Position numbers and translations under genes: made by a program. This document shows, one piece after another, positions 1 to 6,816 of a stretch of 37,247 nucleotides of DNA. The notes below the pieces were generated by a model. The model searched no databases, was not told the DNA's origin, and saw only the letters and a list, made by a program, of their open reading frames with translations. Within the stretch, counting starts at the first letter, position 1, and each line of letters starts with the position of its first letter. Source of the stretch: DATBIO01 sp036556965 (GTDB lineage Bacteria > Acidobacteriota > Vicinamibacteria > Fen-336); the NCBI GenBank assembly GCA_036556965.1, contig DATBIO010000138.1, positions 1 through 37,247 of the forward strand, given 5' to 3'.

Positions 1-936
1 ACGCCCGTCCTCCACGAGGGCCGGCTGTTCACGCTGGGGATCGGCGGGATCCTCACGGCGTTCGATGCCGCGTCCGGCCGGATCGCCTGGCAGAAGGACT
101 TCGCGGGGCGCTTCCCCGCCCCGTCCCCGCCCTTCGGCACGTCGATGTCGCCGCTGGTCGCCGGAGGACTGCTGATCGTGCACGCCGGCGGCCACGACGG
201 CGGCGCCCTCATCGCCTTCGATCCCGCCACCGGCGCCGAGAGATGGACGCGGGCGGGGGACGGGCCGAGCTACTCGTCGCCCATCCTGACCACGCAGCGG
301 GGCCAGCTCCAGCTCGTCATCCAGGTCCACCGGCGGATCCTGGGCGTGGAACCGTCCTCCGGGCGCGTCCTCTGGAGCGTCCCCTTCGTCACGCCGTGCG
401 ACCAGAACATCGTCACGCCCCTGCAGGTGGGCGACCGGCTCCTCGTCTCCAGCGTCGACCGGGGAACGCTGGCCATCGGGCTGCGGAAGGAGGGGAGCCG
501 GTGGGTCCCGCAGACCGTGTGGCAGACGCAGGAAGTCTCGATGTACATGAGCTCCCCCGTCCTCGCGAACGGGAAGGTCCTGGGGCTGTCCCACCGGAAG
601 AAGGGGCAGTTCTTCGCGCTGGATCCGGCGACCGGCGCCGTGCACTGGACCAGCGCGGGCGGCCAGGGAGAGCACGCGGCCTTCGTGGTCGCCGGACACT
701 CGATCCTGGTGCTGGGGAGCGACGGGACCCTCCTGGTCCTGGCGCCGGACGCGGCCTCGTTCGCGCCCTCCCGCCGGTACCAGGTGGCCGAGAGCGCCAC
801 CTACGCGCATCCGGTGCCCACCGACGCGGGTCTCCTCATCAAAGACGAGGACGGCATCGCGCTGTACGCCCGCCCCGGCCCCGCGAAGGCGCAGGCCCTC
901 TCGCCGGAGGCACCCTCCGCGGCCGACGCCCGGTGA
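1..936 (+). CDS. PQQ-like (BamB-type) beta-propeller protein, 5' end outside the window
   Basis: The frame is open from base 1 and ends at TGA 934-936, so about 311 C-terminal residues are present and the start lies upstream. The protein has repeated PQQ/quinoprotein-type blades, recognisable by phrases such as ALIAFDPATGAERW, GVEPSSGRVLW and FALDPATGAVHW, each a strand ending with a Trp after a Gly turn. Such 8-bladed propellers occur in quinoprotein dehydrogenases and in non-enzymatic BamB-like scaffolds. I see no heme motif or obvious catalytic residue in this part, so a binding or scaffold role is as likely as an enzyme. The next gene starts 30 bases downstream on the same strand, but its function looks unrelated. 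Confidence 0.85.
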   Translation, partial: TPVLHEGRLFTLGIGGILTAFDAASGRIAWQKDFAGRFPAPSPPFGTSMSPLVAGGLLIVHAGGHDGGALIAFDPATGAERWTRAGDGPSYSSPILTTQRGQLQLVIQVHRRILGVEPSSGRVLWSVPFVTPCDQNIVTPLQVGDRLLVSSVDRGTLAIGLRKEGSRWVPQTVWQTQEVSMYMSSPVLANGKVLGLSHRKKGQFFALDPATGAVHWTSAGGQGEHAAFVVAGHSILVLGSDGTLLVLAPDAASFAPSRRYQVAESATYAHPVPTDAGLLIKDEDGIALYARPGPAKAQALSPEAPSAADAR

Positions 937-965
937 GCGAGCTCGCGCACGGTCGAGCGCAGGCC

Positions 966-1475
966 ATGCCCGCCGTCCGGATCCGACGGGCCCACCCCGG
1001 CGACGCGGAGGCGGTGGCGGGAATCTACAACCAGGGGATCGCCGAGCGCGCGGCCACCTTCGAGACCGAAGCCCGCTCGGCGGCCGACATGGGCCGGCGG
1101 ATCGACGAGGACCCCGAGCGGTTTCCCGTGCTCGTCGCCGACGACCAGGGGACGGTCGTGGGCTGGGCCTCCATCGGGCCGTACCGCCCGCGCGCCTGCT
1201 ACGCGGGCATCGGCGAGTTCTCGGTGTACGTCGACGGCGCCGCGCGCGGCCGTGGCGTGGGCCGCGCGCTCGTGGCCGAGCTGATCCGGGAGGCGGCGGC
1301 GCGGGGCTACTGGAAGCTCCTGTCCCGGATCTTCGCCTTCAACACGGCCAGCCTGGCCCTGTGCCGGTCCCTGGGCTTCCGCGAGGTCGGCACCTACGAG
1401 AGGCACGGGCGCCTGGACGGGCGGTGGCTGGACGTCGTGGTCGTCGAGCGCCTGATCGCCGAGAACCAGGCATGA
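966..1475 (+). CDS. arsN1: GNAT N-acetyltransferase, ArsN1/phosphinothricin-acetyltransferase type
   Basis: This 169-aa protein is a single GNAT domain. The N-terminal signature YNQGIAERAATFETE (residues 21-35) is typical of the phosphinothricin/methionine sulfoximine acetyltransferases and of ArsN1, which acetylates the organoarsenical antibiotic arsinothricin. The acetyl-CoA loop is RGRGVGRAL at residues 94-102, followed by the usual C-terminal NTASLALCRSLGF segment. The ATG at 966 is the first start that leaves the N-terminal strand intact and has a purine-rich stretch upstream. It lies 85 bp before a Cys-rich peptide/SigZ operon on the same strand, which favours the arsenic-related reading over a generic amino-acid acetylase. 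The substrate is inferred, not proven. Confidence 0.85.
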   Translation: MPAVRIRRAHPGDAEAVAGIYNQGIAERAATFETEARSAADMGRRIDEDPERFPVLVADDQGTVVGWASIGPYRPRACYAGIGEFSVYVDGAARGRGVGRALVAELIREAAARGYWKLLSRIFAFNTASLALCRSLGFREVGTYERHGRLDGRWLDVVVVERLIAENQA

Positions 1476-1519
1476 CGCTGCGTCCTTTCCGGGAAAGCTC
1501 CGTCTGCAGGGGGCAGGGA

Positions 1520-1537
1520 GACTCGATGGATCGAGTC
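1520..1537. promoter_or_regulatory. Perfect 8-2-8 palindrome upstream of the Cys-rich peptide gene
   Basis: GACTCGAT-GG-ATCGAGTC is an exact inverted repeat with an 8-bp arm and a 2-bp spacer. It ends 23 bases before the ATG at 1561 and just upstream of a strong AGGAGG (1549-1554). The placement fits an operator for a dimeric regulator of the Cys-rich peptide/sigZ operon. It is not a classic ArsR box, and no arsR gene is visible beside it. Confidence 0.45.
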
Positions 1538-1560
1538 GGCCCACGAAGAGGAGGCCTCAC

Positions 1561-1731
1561 ATGACGACGCCCGTCCAGACGGTTCCCAACCCCCCGGCTC
1601 TCCAGGCCGAGCCCGCCGGCGCCGCGGCCGCCCGGTGCTGCGAGCCGGTCGAGCAGGCCTCGTGCTGCGCGCCGGCGGACAAGACCGCGTGCTGCGGGGA
1701 CGCGGCCTCCGGGAGCTGTGGATGCAAGTAG
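1561..1731 (+). CDS. 56-aa cysteine-rich peptide with three CC pairs and a terminal CGC
   Basis: A short gene with a strong AGGAGG (1549-1554) six bases before ATG 1561. The first 24 residues are Pro/Ala-rich and lack cysteine. The last 32 hold eight cysteines as RCCEP, SCCAP, ACCGD and SCGCK, ending one residue before the stop. There is no signal peptide, so it should be cytosolic. Spaced CC pairs are a layout suited to soft metals or As(III), as in metallothioneins, but I recognise no named family. Its TAG overlaps the ATG of the downstream sigma factor, whose tail is also Cys-rich, so the two are very probably translated together. A metallochaperone, buffer or sensor role is inference. Confidence 0.75.
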   Translation: MTTPVQTVPNPPALQAEPAGAAAARCCEPVEQASCCAPADKTACCGDAASGSCGCK

Positions 1732-2354
1732 TCGAGCCAGGGAAGGCGGCCAGGGCCGCGGTCCCTCCCCTGGATACCGAGGCGCTCTGGCTCGAGTTCC
1801 GGGGACGGGTACGCGCCTTCGTGGCCCGCCGCGTGGCCGGGAGCGCGGAGGTGGACGACATCGTGCAGTGGGTGTTCCTGCGGCTGCACCGGAGCCTCCC
1901 CGGCCTGCGCGAGGCCGACCGCGTCCACGCCTGGCTGTACCGCACCGCGCGGCGGGCGATCGCCGACTACTACCGCGGCCGGGCCCGCAACCGCGAGGTG
2001 CCGGCGGGCGGGACCGCGGACCTCGAGCCGCTGGCCCGGGACGTGGACAGGGACCAAGGCGTCGAGGACAGGGAGCTGCACCGGGCGGCCGCCTGCCTCG
2101 CGCCCCTGGTCGACGAGCTGCCGGCCCCGTACCGGGAGGCCATCCTGCTCGCCGACCTCCAGGGCGTCCGCCTCGCCGATGCCGCGCGGACGGCCGGCGT
2201 CTCCCTCTCGGGCATGAAGTCCCGCGTCCAGCGCGGCCGGCAGCGCCTGCGCGAGCTGCTCGTCGACTGCTGCCGGATCGCGGTCGGCCGCCACGGCGTG
2301 ACGTCGTGCGCGGACCACGGCGCGCGCCCCCCTTGCGGCGGGTCCTGCGCGTGA
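1722..2354 (+). CDS. sigZ: SigZ-type RNA polymerase sigma factor with Cys-rich C-terminal tail
   Basis: A 210-aa ECF-like sigma factor. Region 2 is seen as VDDIVQWVFLRLHRSL followed by VHAWLYRTARRAIADYYRGR. Region 4 is LPAPYREAILLADLQGVRLA plus the helix-turn-helix SLSGMKSRVQRGRQRLRELL. The phrase SLSGxKSRVQRGR followed by LLxDCC is characteristic of SigZ. After the DCC the tail adds three more cysteines (TSCADHG, PPCGGSCA), a plausible metal or metalloid sensing site. The start ATG 1722 overlaps the stop of the Cys-rich peptide and is preferred over in-frame starts from 1635, which would lie inside that gene. No anti-sigma factor is adjacent, so control through the cysteine tail is possible, though this is inference. 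Confidence 0.88.
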   Translation: MQVVEPGKAARAAVPPLDTEALWLEFRGRVRAFVARRVAGSAEVDDIVQWVFLRLHRSLPGLREADRVHAWLYRTARRAIADYYRGRARNREVPAGGTADLEPLARDVDRDQGVEDRELHRAAACLAPLVDELPAPYREAILLADLQGVRLADAARTAGVSLSGMKSRVQRGRQRLRELLVDCCRIAVGRHGVTSCADHGARPPCGGSCA

Positions 2355-2368
2355 AGGGAGGACCAGCG

Positions 2369-2824
2369 ATGTCCGAGACCGGCGAGACGAACAAGGAGAC
2401 CATCCGGCGGCTGTTCGCCGAGGTCGACCGCGGGAACGTGGAGGCCGCCGCCGGGTACTACGCGCCCGGTTACCTCGACCACACGTCTGCGCCCCTGCGC
2501 CGGCAAGAGACCGGCCGCGAGGGCCTCCGCCGGGTCTTCGCCCTCTTCCAGGAGGCGTTCCCGGACGTCCGCCACACGATCGAGGACCTGGTGTCGGAAG
2601 GCGACAGGGTGGTCGCGCGCGTCACCACGCGGGCCACCCACACGGGGGAGCTGTTCGGCCATCCCCCGACGGGAAGGGCCGTGACCCTCACCGGCATCAC
2701 GATCTTCAGGATCGTGGACGGCCTCATCGCCGAGCGTTGGGCCGAGGGGGCCTCCCTCCTCGAGCAGCTCGGCATCGCCCCTCCCGAGCCCGGAGCCACG
2801 GGCGCAGCAGGGGGTCGAGGATGA
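2369..2824 (+). CDS. SnoaL-like / ester-cyclase family protein (NTF2-like fold)
   Basis: A 151-aa single-domain protein of the SnoaL-like polyketide cyclase family. The family pattern is visible: NKETIRRLFAEVDRGN at the start, YLDHTSAP, then FPDVRHTIEDLVSEGDRVVA, a GRAVTLTGITIFRI strand and a C-terminal LLEQLGI. These NTF2-fold proteins form a small ligand cavity and are often attached to oxidoreductase genes. A purine-rich GGGAGGACC precedes ATG 2369. The stop overlaps the start of the flavoprotein gene by four bases (ATGA), so they are translationally coupled. The real substrate is unknown. In this context it may act on the product of the adjacent monooxygenase. Confidence 0.85.
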   Translation: MSETGETNKETIRRLFAEVDRGNVEAAAGYYAPGYLDHTSAPLRRQETGREGLRRVFALFQEAFPDVRHTIEDLVSEGDRVVARVTTRATHTGELFGHPPTGRAVTLTGITIFRIVDGLIAERWAEGASLLEQLGIAPPEPGATGAAGGRG

Positions 2825-4194
2825 GCGCAGGGAGCCTTCCCGTCGCCGTGATCGGGGCGGGCCCCGTGGGGCTGGCCGCGGCGGCGCACCTGGTGACCCG
2901 GGGCGAGGCGCCGGTGGTCTTCGAGGCCGGACCCGGCGCGGGCGCCAGCATCCTGAAGTGGGGCCACGTCCGGATCTTCTCGCCCTGGAAGCACGACGTG
3001 GACACGGCGTCCGCGGCGCTGCTGGAGACGGCGGGATGGGTCCGTCCGTCGGGCGATGCGCATCCGACCGGACGGGAGCTGGTCGAGCGCTACCTGGCTC
3101 CCCTGGCGGCGCTGCCGGCCATCCGCCCCCATCTCCGCTTCGGCACCCGCGTGCTGGCGGTGAGCCGTGCGGGGATCGACCGCACCCGTACCGCGGGCCG
3201 GGAAGGCGCGCCCTTCGTCCTGCGCATCGCCTCGGAGGGAGTCGAGTCGGACGTCCTCGCGCGCGCGGTGATCGACGCGTCCGGAACCTACGAGACGCCC
3301 AACCCGCTCGGCGGCAACGGACTGCCCGCCCTGGGCGAGGCCGCGGCGGCGCGGCACGTCTTCTACGGGATCCCCGACGTCCTCGGCGCCCACCGGGCGC
3401 GGTACGCCGGGCGCAGGGTGCTCGTGGTGGGCAGCGGCCATTCCGCCTTCAACGTGCTCCTGGACCTCGCCACCCTGCAAGGCGCGCATCCGGGGACGCG
3501 CGTGACCTGGGCCATCCGGCGGCCGTCCCTCGACCAGCTCTTCGGCGGAGGCAGGAAGGACCAGCTCGAAGAGCGTGGCCGGCTGGGGACGCGGATGCGC
3601 GCCCTCGCCGAGCGTGGCGTCCTGACCGTCGCGCGGTCGTTCTCCGTGACGCGCCTGGAGACGACGCCGGAAGGGGTCGTCGTGGCCTCGGGCACGGACC
3701 GGCTCCCGGCGGTGGACGAGATCGTGGCCACCACGGGCTTCCGGCCCGACCTCTCCATGCTGCGCGAGCTGCGCCTGGAGCTGGATCCGGTGGTGGAGAG
3801 CCCCGCCGTGCTCGCCCCGCTCATCGACCCGAACCTCCACAGCTGCGGGACCGTCCCGCCGCACGGAGCGGAGGAGCTGCGGCAGCCGGAGAAGGACTTC
3901 TACGTCGTGGGCATGAAGAGCTACGGCCGCGCGCCCACCTTCCTGATGCTCACCGGATACGAACAGGTCCGGTCGGTCGTGTGCGCCCTGACCGGCGACC
4001 TCGCGGGCGCACGCGACCTGCGGCTGGTCCTTCCCGAGACCGGGGTGTGCGGCGTGGACGGCGCGGGCCCGATCGCCGCCGCCTGCTGCGGGACGGCGCC
4101 GGAGGCGGCCCTCCCCGGCCCCCGCGCGGACGGGTGGGGCGCGCCGGTCGCCCTCGCCGTCGGCCGCGCCTCGGCCCGCGCGGAGTGCTGCTGA
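2821..4194 (+). CDS. FAD/NAD(P)-dependent monooxygenase-like flavoprotein with Cys-rich tail
   Basis: A 457-aa two-dinucleotide-binding oxidoreductase. The FAD motif GAGPVGLAAAAHL lies at about residues 12-24 and the second Rossmann motif GSGHSAFNVLLDL near residue 205. A third conserved part, TTGFRPDLSML, and the segment GMKSYGRAPTFLMLTGYEQV near the C-terminus recall flavin monooxygenases found in arsenic islands (ArsO-like). The last 45 residues depart from the fold and carry six cysteines (GVCGVDG, AACCG, AECC at the end), echoing the Cys-rich peptide and SigZ tails. It starts inside the SnoaL stop and its own stop overlaps the proposed MFS start. Oxidation of an organoarsenical or another thiol-reactive substrate is inferred from context only. 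Confidence 0.85.
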   Translation: MSAGSLPVAVIGAGPVGLAAAAHLVTRGEAPVVFEAGPGAGASILKWGHVRIFSPWKHDVDTASAALLETAGWVRPSGDAHPTGRELVERYLAPLAALPAIRPHLRFGTRVLAVSRAGIDRTRTAGREGAPFVLRIASEGVESDVLARAVIDASGTYETPNPLGGNGLPALGEAAAARHVFYGIPDVLGAHRARYAGRRVLVVGSGHSAFNVLLDLATLQGAHPGTRVTWAIRRPSLDQLFGGGRKDQLEERGRLGTRMRALAERGVLTVARSFSVTRLETTPEGVVVASGTDRLPAVDEIVATTGFRPDLSMLRELRLELDPVVESPAVLAPLIDPNLHSCGTVPPHGAEELRQPEKDFYVVGMKSYGRAPTFLMLTGYEQVRSVVCALTGDLAGARDLRLVLPETGVCGVDGAGPIAAACCGTAPEAALPGPRADGWGAPVALAVGRASARAECC

Positions 4195-5450
4195 GGCGCG
4201 GGCCCGCTCGCACGGGCGGCCGGTACCACGGATGGCCGATGCTCGTGGGCCTTTCCCTGGCCGAGACCATCTCCTGGGGCGTCGTGTACTACTCCTTCTC
4301 CGTCTTCATCCGGCCCATCGAGGCGGAGACGGGCTGGTCACGCACGCAGGTGACGGGGGCCTTCTCCGCCGCCCTCCTCGCCTCGGGCCTGTCCGCGGTG
4401 CCCGTCGGGCACTGGCTCGACGCGCGCGGCCCGCGGGGGCTCATGACCGCGGGCGCGGTCGCCGGCTCCCTGCTCCTCCTGGCGCTGGCGGGCGTGGAGT
4501 CCCTTCCCGCGTTCTACGCGATCTGGGCGGGGCTGGGCGTGGTCATGGCCATGGTCCTCTACGAGCCGGCCTTCGCCGTGGTGGCCACGTGGTTCGTGCG
4601 CCACCGCGACCGCGCGTTGACGGTGCTGACCGTCGGCGGCGGGCTGGCCAGCACCCTGGTCGTGCCCGCGGCCACCTGGCTGCAGCAGCGCCACGGGTGG
4701 CGGGCGGCGGCAACCGGCCTCGCCGTCGCGCTCGCCGTCACCACGGTTCCCCTGCACGCGCTCCTCCTGCGGAGGGACCCCTCGGCCGTCGGCCAGCGGC
4801 CCGACGGCGACCCGGCCTCCACGGAGGACGTCGCGCCGGTCGCGCCTCCTCGGCTGGGACCGGTGATGGCGGAAGGCCGCTTCTGGGGCCTCACCGCGGC
4901 CTTCACCCTGGCCAGCGTGGCCGCCGTCGCCACCAGCGTGCACGTGATCCCCTACCTGACCGAGCGGCACTACTCGCCGATGGCCGCGGGCACGGTCCTG
5001 GGCCTGGTCGGTTTCATGCAGCTGCCGGGTCGCCTGGTGTTCGGCCCCCTCCGCCGCGCCCTGTCGTGGCCGTGGGCGGCCGCCGCCGTTTTCCTGCTGC
5101 AGGGCGCGGCCATCGCCGTGCTGGCGCTGGTCCCGGGCCGAGCGGGCCTCGGCGCGTTCGTGTGCGGCTTCGGCATGGCCAACGGCATGTGCACCCTGCT
5201 GCGCGCGTCCATGGTCGCCGAGCTGTACGGGCCCGGCCGCTACGGCCGCGTGGGCGGCGTCCTCGCCCTGTTCGGCACCGCCGGCCGCGCGGCGGGGCCG
5301 GTGCTGGCGTCGCTCGCGCTGGCCGCCGGGGCCAGCTATGCCGCCGCCTTCTCGGCCCTGGGCGGCCTCCTCGTCGCGGCCGCTCTCCTCGTGCTCCTGC
5401 CGTGGCGGCTGGCGCCGCTGGCCGCGGAGGTCGCGCCGAGCGCCACGTGA
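4185..5450 (+). CDS. MFS transporter, probable efflux pump of the arsenic-like cluster
   Basis: A 12-helix major facilitator protein, about 421 aa from the GTG at 4185. The pre-helix phrase RYHGWPM followed by SLAETISWGVVYYSFSVF is a typical MFS N-terminus, which is why I prefer GTG 4185 over the ATG at 4239, which would begin after that phrase. Loop 2-3 has GHWLDARGPRGLM, the MFS motif A region. A hydrophilic central loop (about residues 195-220) separates the two six-helix halves. The GTG lies inside the end of the flavoprotein gene, so the two are coupled. The likely role is export of the substrate or product of the upstream enzymes. Which compound is not shown by the sequence. Confidence 0.85.
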   Translation: MLLRRGPARTGGRYHGWPMLVGLSLAETISWGVVYYSFSVFIRPIEAETGWSRTQVTGAFSAALLASGLSAVPVGHWLDARGPRGLMTAGAVAGSLLLLALAGVESLPAFYAIWAGLGVVMAMVLYEPAFAVVATWFVRHRDRALTVLTVGGGLASTLVVPAATWLQQRHGWRAAATGLAVALAVTTVPLHALLLRRDPSAVGQRPDGDPASTEDVAPVAPPRLGPVMAEGRFWGLTAAFTLASVAAVATSVHVIPYLTERHYSPMAAGTVLGLVGFMQLPGRLVFGPLRRALSWPWAAAAVFLLQGAAIAVLALVPGRAGLGAFVCGFGMANGMCTLLRASMVAELYGPGRYGRVGGVLALFGTAGRAAGPVLASLALAAGASYAAAFSALGGLLVAAALLVLLPWRLAPLAAEVAPSAT

Positions 5451-5484
5451 TGGCGTCGCCCCTCCGCGGGAGGGGCGCCACCAT
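5450..5484 (+). terminator. GC-rich hairpin directly after the MFS gene
   Basis: CGCCCCTCC (5457-5465) pairs with GGAGGGGCG (5469-5477) around a GCG loop, and the stem extends outward with two mismatches to the stop codon. There is no T tract after it, so it would work as a Rho-assisted or U-less terminator, or as mRNA 3'-end protection. Confidence 0.45.
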
Positions 5485-5791
5485 CCCGCGCACGTGGCGC
5501 GTCCGTCGCCGGCGGGTCCGCGTCTTCCCTCCTCGTTGCCGGGGACGGCCAGGACGTCCGGCGTCGGATCGTGGAGCACGAAGCGGCGCTCCCGGCCGCG
5601 GGCGCGGGCCGCCGCCGCCCTGACCCCCGACGTTCGCCGCGGGACCGGCGCTCGATCTCGCCGCGGAACGCCACCGCGGGGACGACGCACGCCCGCGCGG
5701 GAGCCCACGCCGTGGTACCCTGAGCTTCCACAGAACAGCCGCGCGGGCCATCCTGGTCCCTCCACGAGCACCCTGTGCCTCGGAGGCCATC
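5485..5791. other. Gene-free stretch between the MFS gene and the next operon
   Basis: About 300 bases with no convincing open reading frame. On the minus strand there is a short protein-like phrase (RFVLHDPTPDVLAVPGN) from roughly 5590 to 5540, but it has no start signal and runs antisense into the MFS gene, so I do not call it a gene. The right end carries an extended -10-like element (5713-5721). Confidence 0.5.
5713..5721 (+). promoter_or_regulatory. Extended -10-like promoter element before the 5792 gene
   Basis: TGGTACCCT matches the TGnTAnnnT pattern of an extended -10 box, about 70 bases upstream of ATG 5792. No recognisable -35 box precedes it. The same pattern recurs at 6242-6250 and 15834-15842, each upstream of a gene start, which slightly raises confidence. 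Confidence 0.35.
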
Positions 5792-6193
5792 ATGGTCGGT
5801 TCACTCCTCCCTCGCAGCCCCTCGATGAGCACGGGCAAGGACCTTCCCGCCCGCCTGCTGGTGCAGTACGTCGGCTTCCACGACGCGCCCGGGCGGCGCG
5901 AGTACCTGCTGCTGGCGCAGTTCGGAGAGAAGGTCCGCCGGTACACGGTGTGGATCGCCCACGCGGCGTTCGTCAAGCGCCAGGCCCTCCTCCAGGACGG
6001 CCCCGACATCTGCTACCGCAAGCTGATGGGCGTGCTGGTGGGCTCCGAGCTGGTGGGCGAGGCGAGGGTTCCCGTGACCGATGCCGACCTCGCGCGGTAC
6101 CGCGAAGCGCAGGCGCCGCCCATGGGCCGGCCGCATTCGCGACGCATCGTGGACGATGCGACGCCGGCCGCGGAACACCCCCGGCGCGCCTGA
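5792..6193 (+). CDS. Uncharacterised protein, paralog of the 6817 gene
   Basis: A 133-aa soluble protein of a family I do not recognise. GGAGG (5782-5786) sits five bases before ATG 5792. The core from about residue 22 to 110 contains QYVGF, RREYLLLAQFG, RYTVWIAHAAF and RQALLQDGPDICYRKLM. The same phrases appear in the gene at 6817-7287, giving roughly half identity over about 90 residues. The C-terminal 30 residues are Pro/Arg-rich and differ between the two. There is no signal peptide or membrane segment. The conserved central block suggests a small compact alpha/beta domain under real selection. Neighbours are an omega-like polymerase subunit and an RNA-binding protein, so a link to transcription or RNA is possible but unproven. 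Confidence 0.8.
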   Translation: MVGSLLPRSPSMSTGKDLPARLLVQYVGFHDAPGRREYLLLAQFGEKVRRYTVWIAHAAFVKRQALLQDGPDICYRKLMGVLVGSELVGEARVPVTDADLARYREAQAPPMGRPHSRRIVDDATPAAEHPRRA

Positions 6194-6241
6194 GGGAGAC
6201 GGAACCCCGGGCCCACGCGGGCCGAGGACCGCGCGGGAGTG

Positions 6242-6250
6242 TGTTATGAT
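6242..6250 (+). promoter_or_regulatory. Extended -10 promoter element (TGTTATGAT)
   Basis: TG-T-TATGAT is a close match to an extended -10 box and stands out in very GC-rich surroundings. It lies about 110 bases before ATG 6364 and 300 bases before the omega-like gene. I see no convincing -35 box 16-18 bases upstream. Confidence 0.45.
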
Positions 6251-6363
6251 GCCGTCCAGTCCTCGAGCGGGCCCCCAGATCCCCGGCCCCGTTTCTGCCA
6301 TGGATCTGCGTAAGGTCACCAGACCGCCGCAGCTTCCCGCCCCTGGCCTCTGAGGCAATCCAA

Positions 6364-6552
6364 ATGGTCTCGTTGCTGTCTCGTGTGGTCGCCGCGGTAC
6401 GTGTGTGGATCGGTCTCAACGATCCGTCCGAGAACCGCCTGCACCCGTCGCATGGCTGGCTGCTGCCCTCGCCCGCCTACATGCGCGCGCGCGCGCTCGA
6501 GCGGGCCCTCGTCGTCGCCTCCGCCCCGTCGGCGCCCGGCAGGCGTCGATGA
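6364..6552 (+). CDS. Possible 62-aa hypothetical protein upstream of the omega-like gene
   Basis: A short frame from ATG 6364 whose TGA overlaps the ATG of the omega-like gene by four bases (ATGA), the arrangement used by coupled genes elsewhere in this window. The product begins with a short hydrophobic/basic stretch (VSLLSRVVAAVRVWIGL), followed by a region rich in His, Arg and Ala. No family is recognised and the ribosome site is poor. It may equally be a leader region or a chance frame. I keep it because of the precise overlap and its place just downstream of the promoter-like element. Confidence 0.35.
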   Translation: MVSLLSRVVAAVRVWIGLNDPSENRLHPSHGWLLPSPAYMRARALERALVVASAPSAPGRRR

Positions 6553-6764
6553 GCGCGCCTCCGGCGCCCGCGCATCCGCTCATCCAGGATCGCACCGATC
6601 CGGAGACCGTGAGCAATCGGTTCCTGCTCTCTTCCGTCGCGTTCCTGCGCAGCAAGCAGCTCAAGGACGGCGCCACCGCGCGCATCGAGCGCGGCCAGCA
6701 CAAGCCGACGTACATCGCGGTGCTCGAGGTCATGGCCAACACGATCTCCTGGAGCCGCGTCTAG
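6549..6764 (+). CDS. RNA polymerase omega-subunit-like protein (RpoZ family)
   Basis: A 71-aa protein whose body follows the omega pattern: SNRFLLSSVAFLRSKQLKDG, then a charged spacer ending RGQHKPTYIAVLEVMANTI. In RpoZ the equivalent parts are NRFxLVLxAxxRxxQL and KxTxIALxEI. The spacing between the blocks is also right for the family. ATG 6549 is preferred, because starts further upstream (6405) would add an Arg/Ala-rich leader and overlap the 6364 frame. A normal rpoZ usually sits with gmk or spoT. Here it sits between two paralogous unknown genes and an RRM gene, so it may be a second, specialised omega. Whether a standard rpoZ exists elsewhere in the genome cannot be seen. Confidence 0.7.
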   Translation: MSAPPAPAHPLIQDRTDPETVSNRFLLSSVAFLRSKQLKDGATARIERGQHKPTYIAVLEVMANTISWSRV

Positions 6765-6816
6765 ACGTTCCGTCCGCCGCCGCGAGGCGGTGGGCGGCGT
6801 GAGAGGAAGGTGCACG

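Noticed and set aside
5336..5731. Possible minus-strand gene or remnant in the 5485-5791 gap
   Set aside because: A short phrase looks protein-like, but there is no start signal, the frame runs antisense into the MFS gene, and the rest is low-complexity.
6405..6548. Longer N-terminus for the omega-like protein from 6405
   Set aside because: The extra residues are Arg/Ala-rich, overlap another frame and have no counterpart in omega proteins.
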